A DNA stretch of 64,000 bases from an uncultured Verrucomicrobiota bacterium (GTDB lineage Bacteria; Verrucomicrobiota; Verrucomicrobiia; Opitutales; Opitutaceae), in the NCBI GenBank assembly GCA_903876795.1, contig CAIRBK010000060.1, forward strand, positions 80,007 to 144,006, given 5' to 3'. The notes under the pieces were generated by a model. The model did no database searches and was not told the origin of the DNA. It saw only the letters and a program-made list of their open reading frames with translations. The translations under genes and the position numbers were made by a program. Each line of letters starts with the position of its first letter. Within the stretch, counting starts at the first letter, position 1. This document shows positions 48,720 through 59,692 of this stretch, one piece after another.

Positions 48720-49721
48720 ATGACCGACTGGAAACGCCTGCTGGCCTTCGCGAGGGGCGGCGACCACCCCGCACCCCTGGCGTTGGCCACGCTGGTGCGG
48801 CGGTCGGGCTCCAGCTACCGCGCACCCGGCGCACGCATGGTCATCACCGCCGATGGAGCCTACGCCGGCTGCATCAGCGGCGGCTGCCTGGAGGAACTCG
48901 TCGCCCAGGTCGGCCGTCGCGTGCTCGCCACCGGCCGGGCTGAACAGCTCCGACTCGACACACGCCCCCACTTCGGCTGCCCGGGCGTGCTCGAAGTATT
49001 CGTCGAGCCGCTGCCCGCCGGACTCATCGACCGGGCCGTGGAAGCCCTGGCGACGCGGACCCCGTTCCGGCTCGCCACGGTGTTTTCATCGGAAAACGAA
49101 CCGCCCGGCACCCGGCTGCTCAAGGACGATGATGTCGGCCCTTCGGAGATCGACGGTGTCTTTATCGAGACGGTCGGGCCGCAACCGCGCCTGGTCGTCG
49201 TCGGCTGGATGCCCGACGTCGAGCCGCTTTTCCGGCTGGCCGAGGTCCTCGGCTGGGAAACGTGGCGCGTCGTCGCCTCGGCCGAACTGCGCCAAGCCCT
49301 GCCCGCCTCCGCGCGAGAACCGGTCGTCGTATGTGATCCGGAGCGGTTGCCCGGACGCTTCGCCGCCGACTCCCGCACCGCCGTGCTGGTGATGACACAC
49401 CATCTCGGTCGCGACACCCATTACCTGCGGCATGTCCTCCCCCGCGATTACGGTTACATCGGCATGCTCGGCTCGCGCACACGGCGCGAGGCCGTCCTCG
49501 GAGAACTGGGCGAGCTCGGCCTGCTCGACGACGACACGCTGTCCCGGAGGTTTTACGCGCCGATGGGGCTGGATATCGGCGCCGACCATCCCGACTCGAT
49601 CGCCTTGGCCATCCTCGCCGAGATCCACGCCGTCTGGCAGCGGCGCGACGCCGGGTTTCTGCGCGACCGCGCCGGACCTCTCCACGCGCGGCCGGCTCCC
49701 GCCCTCGCTTTCATCCCATGA
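48720..49721 (+). CDS. XdhC/CoxI family molybdoenzyme maturation factor
   Basis: LATLVRRSGSSYRAPGARMVITADGAYAGCISGGCLEELVA...; C-terminal Rossmann segment YIGMLGSRTRREAVL. Confidence 0.93.
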   Translation: MTDWKRLLAFARGGDHPAPLALATLVRRSGSSYRAPGARMVITADGAYAGCISGGCLEELVAQVGRRVLATGRAEQLRLDTRPHFGCPGVLEVFVEPLPAGLIDRAVEALATRTPFRLATVFSSENEPPGTRLLKDDDVGPSEIDGVFIETVGPQPRLVVVGWMPDVEPLFRLAEVLGWETWRVVASAELRQALPASAREPVVVCDPERLPGRFAADSRTAVLVMTHHLGRDTHYLRHVLPRDYGYIGMLGSRTRREAVLGELGELGLLDDDTLSRRFYAPMGLDIGADHPDSIALAILAEIHAVWQRRDAGFLRDRAGPLHARPAPALAFIP

Positions 49722-50335
49722 TGTCGTGCGCCGCCCTCGTCCTCGCCGCCGGAGCTTCCACACGCTGGGGGAAACCCAAGCAGCTGCTCTCGTTGCGCGG
49801 GCAGACACTGATCGACCGGTCGGTGCAAACCGCCCTGGAAGCCGGCTGCTCGCCGGTGATCCGCGTGCTCGGCGCGCATTCCGAAGCGATTCACCAGCGG
49901 CCCTGCCCGCACGGCGCGCTCACGGTGATCAACCCCGCCTGGAACGAGGGCATGGGCGGCTCGCTGGCCTTCGGGGTGCGCGCGGTGCTCGCCGCGGCCC
50001 CGCAGACCGAGGCGGTGGTCGTGCTGCTGTGCGACCAGCCGCTGGTCACCCCGCGCATCATCACCACCCTGCTCGCGGCCGGCCGCACCCGGGGCAAGGG
50101 CATCGTCCTTTGCGACCCCGGCGAAGGCCGCCCGGTGGGGCCCCCGGCGGTGTTTGGCCGCGCTTATTTCGAGGCGTTGCAATCACTCTCCGGCGACGTC
50201 GGCGCGCGCGTCGTGGCCCGTCGCAACCTCGACGACGTCGCCACCGTCCACTTCGGCCCGGCCCGCTGGGACCTCGACTCGCCCGAGGACTGCGAACTCT
50301 TCCTGAACCAACATCCCGAATGGCGGCAGACCTGA
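49718..50335 (+). CDS. MocA-like molybdenum cofactor nucleotidyltransferase
   Basis: [38 protein letters not shown]...[21 protein letters not shown] overlap with xdhC-like gene. Confidence 0.92.
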   Translation: MMSCAALVLAAGASTRWGKPKQLLSLRGQTLIDRSVQTALEAGCSPVIRVLGAHSEAIHQRPCPHGALTVINPAWNEGMGGSLAFGVRAVLAAAPQTEAVVVLLCDQPLVTPRIITTLLAAGRTRGKGIVLCDPGEGRPVGPPAVFGRAYFEALQSLSGDVGARVVARRNLDDVATVHFGPARWDLDSPEDCELFLNQHPEWRQT

Positions 50336-50366
50336 ACCCGCCGCCTTGCCCCCGAAACCACCAACC

Positions 50367-50828
50367 ATGCCTCTCACCCTCAACATCAACGGAAAATCCC
50401 ACGACCTGGGCTCCATCGACCCTTCGACTCCCCTGCTCTGGGCCCTGCGCGACCACCTCGGCCTCGTCGGCACCAAATACGGCTGCGGCCAGGGCCTCTG
50501 CGGCGCCTGCACCGTGCATCTCAACGGCCAGCCATCGCGTTCCTGCATCCTGCCGGTCAACGCGCTCGCCGGCGTCAAAATCACCACCGTCGAGGGCCTC
50601 GCCAAGGGCGGACAACTCACCGCGCTCCAGCAGGCCTGGTGCGACCGTGACGTCGCCCAGTGCGGCTATTGCCAGGCCGGCCAGCTCATGAGCGCCACCG
50701 CGCTGCTGGCCCGCACGCCGAAACCCACCGACGAGGACATCGACGCCGCCATGTCGGGCAACCTCTGCCGTTGCGGCACCTACACGCGCATCCGCCAAGC
50801 CATCCACACCGCCGCCGCCCAGCCATGA
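50367..50828 (+). CDS. (2Fe-2S)-binding molybdo-hydroxylase small subunit (IorA-like)
   Basis: [23 protein letters not shown] and [16 protein letters not shown]...[16 protein letters not shown]. Confidence 0.95.
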   Translation: MPLTLNINGKSHDLGSIDPSTPLLWALRDHLGLVGTKYGCGQGLCGACTVHLNGQPSRSCILPVNALAGVKITTVEGLAKGGQLTALQQAWCDRDVAQCGYCQAGQLMSATALLARTPKPTDEDIDAAMSGNLCRCGTYTRIRQAIHTAAAQP

Positions 50829-53095
50829 ACCTCTCCGAAATCGACCCCGCCACCTTCCCGCCGGCGACGCCTCCCGGGCACCTCGACCGGCGCGGCTTCC
50901 TCCGCCTCTCCGCACTCGCCGGCGGCGGCCTGGCGCTGGCCCTCTACCTGCGTCTCCCGTCGGACCTGCTTGCCGCCGCGCCGGCCGCGGCGGCCGCCGG
51001 CACGCCCGACGGGGATTTTGCGCCCAATCTGTTTGTCCGCATCACCTCGGCCGGCGAGATCACCATCCTCGCCTCCAACCCCGAGGCCGGCCAAGGCGTG
51101 AAGACCGCGCTGCCCATGATCATCGCCGAGGAACTCGACGTGGCCTGGACGCAGGTGCGCGTCGTGCAGGCCGACCTCGACCCCCGCCTCGGCCGCCAGG
51201 TCGCCGGAGGCAGCCAGGCCACGCCCACGCACTACGAGCCGTTCCGCCGCCTCGGCGCCACCGCGCGTTTCCTGCTCGTCGCCGCCGCAGCCGCGAAATG
51301 GTCGGTCCACGCCTCCGAACTCTCCACGCCCGGCGACGCCAGGGTCGTCCACGCCGCCTCCGGCCGCGCCGCCTCCTACGGCGAACTGGCCGGCGCGGCC
51401 GCGCTCCTCCCGCTGCCCGACGAAAAAACCGTCCCCCTCAAGAACCCCGCCGATTTCCGCGTCATGGGACGCCGCACCGGCGGCGTGGACAATCCCGCCA
51501 TCGTCACCGGCCAGCCGCTCTTCGGCATCGACACCCGCCGCCCCGGCCAACTCTTCGCCACCTTCGTCAAATGCCCCGTCTTCGGCGGCAAGGTCCGCTC
51601 GGCCAACCTCGACGCCGTCAAGGCCCTGCCCGGCGTCAAACACGCCTGCGTGATCGACGCGCCCGGCGTGTCCTCCGGCGTCGCCATCGTGGCGACCACC
51701 ACCTGGCAGGCCTTCAAGGCCCGCGACAGCCTCAAGGTCGAGTGGGACGAGGGCCGCACCGCCGCCGAGTCCACCGCCGGCTTCGCCGCGGCCGCCGAAC
51801 GCGCCTGGGCCGATCCCGGCTCCGGCAAGATCCTGCGCAACGATGGCGACTTCGAGGCCGCCCGCGCCGCCGCCGGCGCGAATCTCGTCGGCGCCCGCTA
51901 CACTTATCCGTTTCTCTCCCACGCCAACCTGGAGCCCCAGAACTGCACCGCCCTCTTCACCCCCGGCGCACTCGAGGTGTGGGCGCCTACCCAGGCCCCG
52001 CAGCGGGGCCGCGAGGCCGCCGCCAAGGCCCTCGGTCTCCCGCCCGAGGCGGTCACCGTCCGCATGACGCGCATGGGCGGCGGCTTCGGCCGGCGCCTGA
52101 CCAACGATTTCGTGGCCGAGGCCGCCGCCATCGCCCGCGAACTGCCCGGCGTCCCCGTGCAGCTCGCGTGGACGCGCGCCGACGACATGCAGCACGACTG
52201 GTATCGGCCCGCCGGTTACCATGACTTGCGAGCCGTGCTCGATTCCGCCGGCTCGCTGCTGGGGTGGAGCGACCACTTCGTGACGTTCGCCGCCGGTTAC
52301 GACACCGCCGAGCCCAGCGGCGTGGCCTCCCTCGGCCCCGACGAATTCCCGGGCCGCTTCCTGCCGCACTGCCTTGTACGCCAGACCCCGTTGCCCAACG
52401 GCATCCCCATGGGCCCCTGGCGCGCGCCCCGCGCCAGCGCCCAGTCCTTCGCGCACCAGAGTTTCCTCGACGAACTCGCGGTCGCCTCGGGCCGAGACCC
52501 GGTCGCCTTCAAGCTCGCCGTGCTCGGCGAACCCCGCGCCATCCCCGCGACCGGCGGCAAGGGCCCCGTTTACCACACCGGGCGCATGGCCGGCGTGGTG
52601 CGGCTGGCCGCCGAGAAATCCGGCTGGGGCACGCCGTTGCCCAAGGGCTCCGGCCGGGGCCTCGCGTTCCACTTCAGCCACCTCGGCTACGCGGCCATCG
52701 TGGTCGAGGTCACCGTCTCCCCCGCCGGCGAGCTCACGGTGGACCGCGTCGTGGTCGCGGCCGACGTCGGCCGCCAGATCATCAACCCCAGCGGCGCCGA
52801 AAACCAGGCCGAGGGCTCGGTGGTGGACGGCATCAGCTCCTGCCTGCTCCAGTCCATCACCCTCGACGGCGGCCGGGTGCTGCAGACAAACTTCGGCGAC
52901 ATGCCCCTGCTGCGCATCGCGCAGTCGCCCAAAAAAATCGAGACCCACTTCCTCGTCACCGACAACCCGCCCACCGGCCTCGGCGAACCGATCATCCCGC
53001 CGGTCCCGCCCGCGCTGGGCAACGCCCTCTTCGCCGCCACCGGCAAGCGCATCCGCTCCCTGCCGATCTCCGCGCATGATCTGAGCTGGAGCTGA
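50825..53095 (+). CDS. xanthine dehydrogenase-family molybdopterin-binding subunit (IorB-like), Tat-exported
   Basis: [23 protein letters not shown] Tat signal; [49 protein letters not shown]. Confidence 0.94.
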   Translation: MNLSEIDPATFPPATPPGHLDRRGFLRLSALAGGGLALALYLRLPSDLLAAAPAAAAAGTPDGDFAPNLFVRITSAGEITILASNPEAGQGVKTALPMIIAEELDVAWTQVRVVQADLDPRLGRQVAGGSQATPTHYEPFRRLGATARFLLVAAAAAKWSVHASELSTPGDARVVHAASGRAASYGELAGAAALLPLPDEKTVPLKNPADFRVMGRRTGGVDNPAIVTGQPLFGIDTRRPGQLFATFVKCPVFGGKVRSANLDAVKALPGVKHACVIDAPGVSSGVAIVATTTWQAFKARDSLKVEWDEGRTAAESTAGFAAAAERAWADPGSGKILRNDGDFEAARAAAGANLVGARYTYPFLSHANLEPQNCTALFTPGALEVWAPTQAPQRGREAAAKALGLPPEAVTVRMTRMGGGFGRRLTNDFVAEAAAIARELPGVPVQLAWTRADDMQHDWYRPAGYHDLRAVLDSAGSLLGWSDHFVTFAAGYDTAEPSGVASLGPDEFPGRFLPHCLVRQTPLPNGIPMGPWRAPRASAQSFAHQSFLDELAVASGRDPVAFKLAVLGEPRAIPATGGKGPVYHTGRMAGVVRLAAEKSGWGTPLPKGSGRGLAFHFSHLGYAAIVVEVTVSPAGELTVDRVVVAADVGRQIINPSGAENQAEGSVVDGISSCLLQSITLDGGRVLQTNFGDMPLLRIAQSPKKIETHFLVTDNPPTGLGEPIIPPVPPALGNALFAATGKRIRSLPISAHDLSWS

Positions 53096-53110
53096 TTTCC
53101 CGCACCCCCC

Positions 53111-54007
53111 ATGAACCGAAAAACCGCCGGCGATTTCGACCAGGAGCTGCTCGACCTCTACGACTACTACGTCCACGGCCAGATCGACCGACGCGCCTTC
53201 CTGCAACGCGCGGCCAAGTTCGCCGTCGGCGGGCTCACCGCCGCCGCGTTGCTCGACCTGCTCAACCCCAGCTACGCCCTGGCCGCCGAGGTGCCGCCCG
53301 AGGACACCCGCGTGGTCGGCGAGCGCATCGACTACCCCTCGCCCGACGGACACGGGGCCATGCGCGGCCTGCTGGCCCGCCCCGCCGGGGCCGCCGGCAA
53401 ACTGCCGGCGGTCGTCGTGGTCCATGAAAACCGGGGGCTCAACCCCTACATCGAAGACGTCACCCGCCGGCTCGCGCTGGCCGGCCACCTGGCCTTCGCG
53501 CCGGACGCCCTGCATCCCCTAGGCGGGTATCCGGGTAACGACGACGAAGGCCGCGCGCTCCAGCAAAAACTCGACCGCGGCAAGATCACCGAGGATTTTG
53601 TGTCCGCCGCGCGTTTCCTGCACGCGCACCCCGACGCCAACGGACGCACCGGGGTGGTCGGCTTTTGCTTCGGCGGCGGCATGGCCAACACCCTGGCCTG
53701 GCGCCTGCCCGACATCATCCGCGCGGCCGTGCCCTATTACGGGGGCCAGCCCTCCGCCGAGCAGGCGGCGAAGATCAAGGGGGCGCTGCTCCTGCATTAC
53801 GCCGAGCTCGACACCCGCGTGAACGCCGGCTGGCCGGCCTACGAAGAGGCGCTCAAGGCCGCCTCGGTGCGCCACACCGCCCACATCTACCCGGGAGTGA
53901 ACCACGGCTTCCACAACGACACCACTCCCCGCTACGACGCGCCCGCCGCGCAACTCTCCTGGTCCCGCACCCTCGCCTTCTTCCGCGAACACCTCGAGAC
54001 GAGTTAA
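53111..54007 (+). CDS. dienelactone hydrolase family protein with Tat-like N-terminus
   Basis: [95 protein letters not shown]. Confidence 0.93.
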   Translation: MNRKTAGDFDQELLDLYDYYVHGQIDRRAFLQRAAKFAVGGLTAAALLDLLNPSYALAAEVPPEDTRVVGERIDYPSPDGHGAMRGLLARPAGAAGKLPAVVVVHENRGLNPYIEDVTRRLALAGHLAFAPDALHPLGGYPGNDDEGRALQQKLDRGKITEDFVSAARFLHAHPDANGRTGVVGFCFGGGMANTLAWRLPDIIRAAVPYYGGQPSAEQAAKIKGALLLHYAELDTRVNAGWPAYEEALKAASVRHTAHIYPGVNHGFHNDTTPRYDAPAAQLSWSRTLAFFREHLETS

Positions 54008-54053
54008 GCCCTCCCGCGCGCCGGCCGCCGGGGCCGTCTCCGCATTCACCTTC

Positions 54054-55799
54054 ATGAAAACAACACCCGACACCACGCGTCGCCGGTTTATCACCACCTT
54101 GTCCGGCTTCGGGCTCGGCTCCACTTTGCTGCCCGGCGTGCTCTGGGCCAGGGTCGAGGAGGCCGGCGGCGGCGCCGTCACCCCGGCCATGCTCAAGGAC
54201 GCCGCGTTTCTCGCCGGCCTCGAGTTCTCCGTCGCGGAGTGCGAAGGCATGGTGCCGGCGGTGAACCAGGCCCTCGGCCGCTACCGCACGCTGCACGGCG
54301 TCGCCATTCCCAACGACGTCGCGCCGCCTTTCCATTTCAGCCCGCTCGTGCCGGGCATGACCGTGGACCGCACGCCGCCGCCGGTGCGCTTCGCCAAAGC
54401 GCCCAAACGCGCCCGCCCCGCCAACCTCGAAGACCTCGCCTACTGGCCCGTGACCGACCTCGCGCGGCTGCTCAAGACCCGCGCGGTGACTTCCGCGGAA
54501 CTCACCCGGATGTATCTCGACCGGTTGCGCCGCCTCAACGCGAAGCTCAACTGCGTGGTCACCTTCCTCGACGACCTCGCCCTTGCCCAGGCGAGGCAGG
54601 CCGACGCCGAAATCGCCGCCGGCCGTTACAAAGGCCCGCTGCACGGCATCCCCTGGGGCGCGAAGGACATCATCGCGGTCAAGGGCTACAAGACCACCTG
54701 GGGCTCCGGCGCCTACCAGGACCAGGTCATCGACCAGGACGCCGCAGTCGTCGAGCTGTTGCGCGACGCCGGCGCGGTCCTGATCGCCAAGCTCACCACC
54801 GGCGAACTCGCCGGCGGCGACGTATGGTTCGGCGGCCGCACCAACAACCCGTGGAAACTCGACCAAGGCGCCAGCGGTTCCTCGGCCGGCCCGGCGTCGG
54901 CCACCGCGGCCGGCTGCGTCGCCTTTTCCATCGGCACCGAGACCGGCGGCTCGATTCTCGGCCCCTCCGCCCGCTGCGGCGCGACCGGGCTACGCCCGAC
55001 CTTCGGCCGCGTGAGCCGCACCGGCGTGATGGCGTTGTCATGGACGCAGGACCGGCTCGGCCCGATCTGCCGTTACGTCGAAGATTGCGCGGTGGTGATG
55101 AACGCGATCGCCCGGCCCGACGGCCGCGACCTGGCGGTGACCGACATCCCGTTTGCCTGGGACGCCAAGACCGACCTCGCCAAGCTGCGCGTCGGCTACC
55201 TGGAGGACGCCTTCGGCGACCGCGACCGCAACCCCGACTGGATCAAAAACGACCAGGCGACGCTCGCCCGTTTGCGGGCCATGGGCCACACGCTCGTCCC
55301 GCTCCGCCTGCCCGACATCCCCGAGCTCGAAGTGCTCTCCATCAGCGTCGAGTCGGCGGTCTTCTTTGACGAACTGCTGCGGTCGGGCCGCGCCGGGCTG
55401 CTCACGGTGAAGACCCGCGCGCCGCGGTTGCGTGCGGCCCGGCTGATCCCGGCGGTCGAGTATCTCCAGTCCCAGCGCGTGCGCGCGATGATGATGGCCA
55501 AACTCGCCGCAGCCACCGCCGGGGTGGATGTTTACCTCGCGCCGTATTCGAGCGGTCGCGTCGAGCCGCCGGCGGCCCCCGGCGCGCCCACCCCGCCGCA
55601 GAACTTCACCCAAAAGCACAACCAGATGGCCAACCTCGCGTGTTATCCGGCGATCGCGCTGCCCAACGGCTTTGCCGAAAACGGCACGCCGACCAGCATC
55701 ACCTTCATGGGCCAGCCCTACCGCGAAGCCGCGCTGATGGCGCTGGCCAAGGCCTACCAGGACGCCACCGGCTTCAACCTGAAACAGCCGCCGTTGTAA
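54054..55799 (+). CDS. Tat-exported amidase (amidase signature family)
   Basis: TRRRFITTLSGFGLGSTLLPGVLWA Tat signal; GASGSSAGPASATAAGCVAFSIGTETGGSI; IPWGAKDIIAVKGY. Confidence 0.93.
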   Translation: MKTTPDTTRRRFITTLSGFGLGSTLLPGVLWARVEEAGGGAVTPAMLKDAAFLAGLEFSVAECEGMVPAVNQALGRYRTLHGVAIPNDVAPPFHFSPLVPGMTVDRTPPPVRFAKAPKRARPANLEDLAYWPVTDLARLLKTRAVTSAELTRMYLDRLRRLNAKLNCVVTFLDDLALAQARQADAEIAAGRYKGPLHGIPWGAKDIIAVKGYKTTWGSGAYQDQVIDQDAAVVELLRDAGAVLIAKLTTGELAGGDVWFGGRTNNPWKLDQGASGSSAGPASATAAGCVAFSIGTETGGSILGPSARCGATGLRPTFGRVSRTGVMALSWTQDRLGPICRYVEDCAVVMNAIARPDGRDLAVTDIPFAWDAKTDLAKLRVGYLEDAFGDRDRNPDWIKNDQATLARLRAMGHTLVPLRLPDIPELEVLSISVESAVFFDELLRSGRAGLLTVKTRAPRLRAARLIPAVEYLQSQRVRAMMMAKLAAATAGVDVYLAPYSSGRVEPPAAPGAPTPPQNFTQKHNQMANLACYPAIALPNGFAENGTPTSITFMGQPYREAALMALAKAYQDATGFNLKQPPL

Positions 55800-55868
55800 G
55801 ACCCTCGGGACTCCACCGGTCGCCGCGCGTTGGCATCACGCCTGCTGTTGCAGGCGGCACGCCTTAAC

Positions 55869-57779
55869 ATGCCTTTCCAAGTCCTGCGTCCGCTCATTTT
55901 TATCACTGGATTGCTCTGCCTCGGGGCACGGGCGCAGAGCGCGCCGGCGACCCTGGAGGAGTTGATGCGCGAGCCTTTTATCAGAGACGCCCGCCTGTCG
56001 CCCGACGGTCGTTCGCTCGCCGCTCTCGCGACCGAAAACAACCTCACGGCGCTTGTCGTATACGACTTGGAAACGGCCAAAACGTCGTTTGTCACCGACA
56101 TCCGCGCAGAGAGCCTTCCGCTCATAGCCCCCGGGACCCTGGCCGTTTCCTCCTTCGACTGGCTGGATAGCCGCAAACTGCTATTTAATGTTTCGGCCAA
56201 TCGCAAATATGCCTTCGGCCTTTATGTTGTCGACTTGGGCCGGCTTAACAAAAGCCGGCACCTCAATTTTTTTGACGCCAGCAGTATCCTCAAGACGCCG
56301 AAGACCAGGTCGAACCGGGCCAGATTGTGGATTCGCCAGTCGGCCGACAGACGCGGAGAAGACGGGGGAACGATCGAAATCGACACGACCAAAGCGGCCG
56401 GCAAAAACGTCGTCTCGCGCGTGCTGCCGGTCGAAGGCGCCAACACCCTTTCCTGGATATCGACCTTTGATGGCGAGACCGCGCTGACGATGGTGATCGA
56501 CGATTCGGGCCGGAGGAGCCTCCATCGAATCCAGGCCGACGGCACGACGTGGAAACCTGTGCCCTATGATTTCGGCAAGGCACGCGTGCTGAAGCTGGAT
56601 CCTGACGGACGGCGCCTGTGGTCGGTGGTGCACGACGCGGAACACGGATTTGAGTTGAGGCCCTACGATCTTGACACCGGCGCCTGGGGCGAGGCGGTGC
56701 ATCGGGATAAAAATTACGATTACGGCGGGATCAACCTGCTGTTTTCCACGGCCACCGGCGCGCTCCAGGGATTCAGCTACCAAGGCAGCCGTTTGCGCAA
56801 CGTGTGGCTCGATCCCGTCATGGCGAGCCTCCAAGGCAAAGTGGATTCGGCCTATCCCGCGACCGAAAACCGGCTCGTCAGCCAGGACGACGCGGGCACG
56901 CGCTTTGTTTTCACCCTGTCGGCCTCCAACCAGCCGGTCGATTATGTGCTGCTGGACACCGAAAAGGACACCCGCGCGGTGATCGCGAACAGCGCTCCCT
57001 GGCTGAAAGACAAGCCGCTCAGGCCGACGCAGTCGTTTGCCTTCACGACGCGGGACGGGGTGCGGCGAGAGGCCTACCTGACTTTGCCGGAGGGGGCCTC
57101 GAAGGCACGACCCGTGCCCTTGGTCGTCATGCTTGAGCCCAACATGGTTCGAGCCGACGGATCGTTTAACCCGGCGGTGCAATACCTGGCGGGGCTGGGC
57201 TACGGTGTGGTGCAACCGAATTATCGCGGGGCATTTGGATATGCGCAGAGCATAGATCGTAGCTTAAGGCTGGATATCATGAAAAGCCAGATGGACGTGG
57301 CCGACGCGACGACGGCGGCGCTGCGCATCGGCTGCTTCGATCCCGGGCGCGTGGCGTTGGTCGGCAGCGATTTCACGGGCTACCTCTCCATGATTGCGGC
57401 GGCGGAAAACCCGCAGCTGTACCGTTGCGTGACGGCCTATCGGGGGGCGCTCGATTGGGATGCGTTCGTGAAAAAACTGAAGGAGGCTTCCCCGGGCTTG
57501 GCAGCGGTCTTCAAGGCCAGTCTGGACGCCGGCGACCTGGATGCCTCCTTTTCCAAGCTGACGACCCCCGTGTTGCTCGTTTATCCGGGTGACGACATAC
57601 AGGCTTTTAACCGGCAGTCGGATAAATTCTCCGCCATGCTGAAACGACAAGGCGGCAGCATAAGACGCCTGGAACTCAGCGAGGAGACGGCCAACCTCAC
57701 GGTCGCCGGAAAAGTCAGATACCACCGGGAGCTGGGCGATTTTCTCGCCCGCCATCTCGGGTCTCCCCCAAAGCCATGA
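55869..57779 (+). CDS. S9 prolyl-oligopeptidase-like protein with degenerate catalytic residues
   Basis: N-terminal beta-propeller-like region (EPFIRDARLSPDGRSLAALATE) and C-terminal alpha/beta hydrolase region GYGVVQPNYRGAFGYAQS...PGRVALVGSDFTGYLSM. Confidence 0.8.
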   Translation: MPFQVLRPLIFITGLLCLGARAQSAPATLEELMREPFIRDARLSPDGRSLAALATENNLTALVVYDLETAKTSFVTDIRAESLPLIAPGTLAVSSFDWLDSRKLLFNVSANRKYAFGLYVVDLGRLNKSRHLNFFDASSILKTPKTRSNRARLWIRQSADRRGEDGGTIEIDTTKAAGKNVVSRVLPVEGANTLSWISTFDGETALTMVIDDSGRRSLHRIQADGTTWKPVPYDFGKARVLKLDPDGRRLWSVVHDAEHGFELRPYDLDTGAWGEAVHRDKNYDYGGINLLFSTATGALQGFSYQGSRLRNVWLDPVMASLQGKVDSAYPATENRLVSQDDAGTRFVFTLSASNQPVDYVLLDTEKDTRAVIANSAPWLKDKPLRPTQSFAFTTRDGVRREAYLTLPEGASKARPVPLVVMLEPNMVRADGSFNPAVQYLAGLGYGVVQPNYRGAFGYAQSIDRSLRLDIMKSQMDVADATTAALRIGCFDPGRVALVGSDFTGYLSMIAAAENPQLYRCVTAYRGALDWDAFVKKLKEASPGLAAVFKASLDAGDLDASFSKLTTPVLLVYPGDDIQAFNRQSDKFSAMLKRQGGSIRRLELSEETANLTVAGKVRYHRELGDFLARHLGSPPKP

Positions 57780-59545
57780 AGCGGGCGAAGCGGTTGTTGC
57801 TCGGATGCGTGATGCTCGCGGCGGTCGCGAGGGCGGAAACGTGGATCAAAGTTGTGGCACCCAAATTCACGCTCTACTCCAACGCCGCCTCGGACGAGGC
57901 CCTCGCAGCGGCCAACGAATTCCAGCCGTTTATCGGCGCTCTGGGCGAGTTGCTCCCGATGGATCCAAAGGCGCTGCCACCGCTGAGTATTGTGCTGTTA
58001 AGACGGGAAAAGGACTTTAAGCCCTACCGGCCGTTGGCTCCAAACGGCAAACCTCGGGATGTGGCCGGCTTTTTTTCCCGCCTTCCCAGCTGGGCCGTGT
58101 TTGGGCTGTCGGGACCGGAACTGGACGACGACCTTCGCCGGACCATCCAGCACGAGGGCGTGCACTGGTTTCTGAGCGGTTACGATGTCCCCAACCCACC
58201 GTGGCTGGAAGAAGGGCTGGCCGAGGTGTTTTCCACGTTTGCGATCACCAAAAAAGGTCAGGCCGAATGGGGCCGGGGGATTCCGGAGCACGCGGTTTTG
58301 CTGCAGACAAAAGAGCCGTTGCCACTCAAGCGGCTGCTGGCCGTTTCCAGCGGAGACCCGTTGTTCAATGAAAACCTGCGCACGGGTCTTTTTTACGCCG
58401 GCTCGTGGGCATTTGTTCACTACATGCTTTTTAGCGAGCAGGCGCGCACTCAGCCCCTGTTTGAGGCCTACATGAAGGCCTTCCGCTCGGGAATGCATCC
58501 CGACGAGGCTTTTGGCGCCGCGTTCGGAGCCGGCTATGAACGCATGGACAAAGTCCTGGCTCATTACACCCGCAGTGGCCGCTATTTTGTGGGCAATCGC
58601 CCGCTGCCGCCCGCATCCGTCGTCCTGAGGGCAGAAGCCGCCGATGACTTTGAGCGCGAGGTGGCCCTTGCACGCCTGGCGCTCGGTTCCAATCTCTCCG
58701 GGCTTGCTATCGGCCATGCCCAGGCCGCCGCCAAGCTGCGGGCCGATTCTCCGGTGCCGCATGAGTTGCTAGGCGTGGCGGCCGGGATCGCCGGCGATGC
58801 CGACGCCCTTGAGGCGGCCTACCGGGAGGCGGCGAGGCTCAAAACGAGGGACCACACGGTTTATTACACGCTGGCCCGGAGTATACAGGCATCCGGCCAA
58901 AACGCCGCGACCCGCTTGGTGCAGCTCACGCCTGAACAGGCCCGGGAAGCCGCCGATCATTTTGAAATGACCATTAACTGCAGGCGCACCTTCCTGCCCG
59001 CATTTCAAGGATTGGGCCAAGTGATCAACATGTGTCAGAATTTCGGACCGGAGGACCGGCGGTTTTTGGAATTTGGCCTGCGCCAATATCCAGCTGACGG
59101 CGACATCCGCATAGGTTTGGCCGTGCTGGACAGGAAGCAGGGGTACAAGGAGGAAGCCCTCCGCAAAATCGAGCAGTTGCTCAAGGATGAGCCGGCTCCG
59201 CACACGGCTCGTTATGCAAGCGTCCTTCTACATGCCTGGAGGGGGCAGGATCGCCTCGAGCAGATCGCGCAATTGGCGGAGACGGGGTCTCTCGAAAAGG
59301 CGGTGGAGTTGATCGACACCGCCCTCGCCGGCGAGCTTGAGCCGACCGAGCGCAACATGCTCCTGCAGCATCGTCGCGGCCTTGCGGCCGAATCCTTGTT
59401 TGTCCAGACGCGCAACGCCCTCGACGCCGGGCAGCCGGTTCAAGCCAAAGCATGGCTGGAAGCGGTCATGGCATCCGACGCAACCGAGGCGGCCAAACGC
59501 CGTGCCCAAAAATGGCTTAAGGCAATCGAAGAGAAAGCCAAGTAG
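57776..59545 (+). CDS. exported HExxH (peptidase MA-like) protein with TPR-like C-terminus
   Basis: Signal peptide; TIQHEGVHWFLSGYDVPNPPWLEEGLAEVFSTF; helical repeats afterwards. Confidence 0.75.
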   Translation: MKRAKRLLLGCVMLAAVARAETWIKVVAPKFTLYSNAASDEALAAANEFQPFIGALGELLPMDPKALPPLSIVLLRREKDFKPYRPLAPNGKPRDVAGFFSRLPSWAVFGLSGPELDDDLRRTIQHEGVHWFLSGYDVPNPPWLEEGLAEVFSTFAITKKGQAEWGRGIPEHAVLLQTKEPLPLKRLLAVSSGDPLFNENLRTGLFYAGSWAFVHYMLFSEQARTQPLFEAYMKAFRSGMHPDEAFGAAFGAGYERMDKVLAHYTRSGRYFVGNRPLPPASVVLRAEAADDFEREVALARLALGSNLSGLAIGHAQAAAKLRADSPVPHELLGVAAGIAGDADALEAAYREAARLKTRDHTVYYTLARSIQASGQNAATRLVQLTPEQAREAADHFEMTINCRRTFLPAFQGLGQVINMCQNFGPEDRRFLEFGLRQYPADGDIRIGLAVLDRKQGYKEEALRKIEQLLKDEPAPHTARYASVLLHAWRGQDRLEQIAQLAETGSLEKAVELIDTALAGELEPTERNMLLQHRRGLAAESLFVQTRNALDAGQPVQAKAWLEAVMASDATEAAKRRAQKWLKAIEEKAK

Positions 59546-59692
59546 TCTTCGGCTTCGCGTGGATACCGGGTTACGTTTCCAAGCGGCACGGCGCTTTCCT
59601 TTCCGCAGGCATGGCGACTGCTTAAATTAGTAATTCTGTTGCCGCCTTGGCGTTTTCGCCCGGGCTGGTCGCGACGTCTCCATTTCCCGTCC

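Noticed and set aside
50780-53515. 911-aa minus-strand ORF antisense to the molybdopterin subunit
   Set aside because: Gly/Ala/Val/Asp-rich shadow ORF caused by high GC3 of the plus-strand gene; no domain signature.
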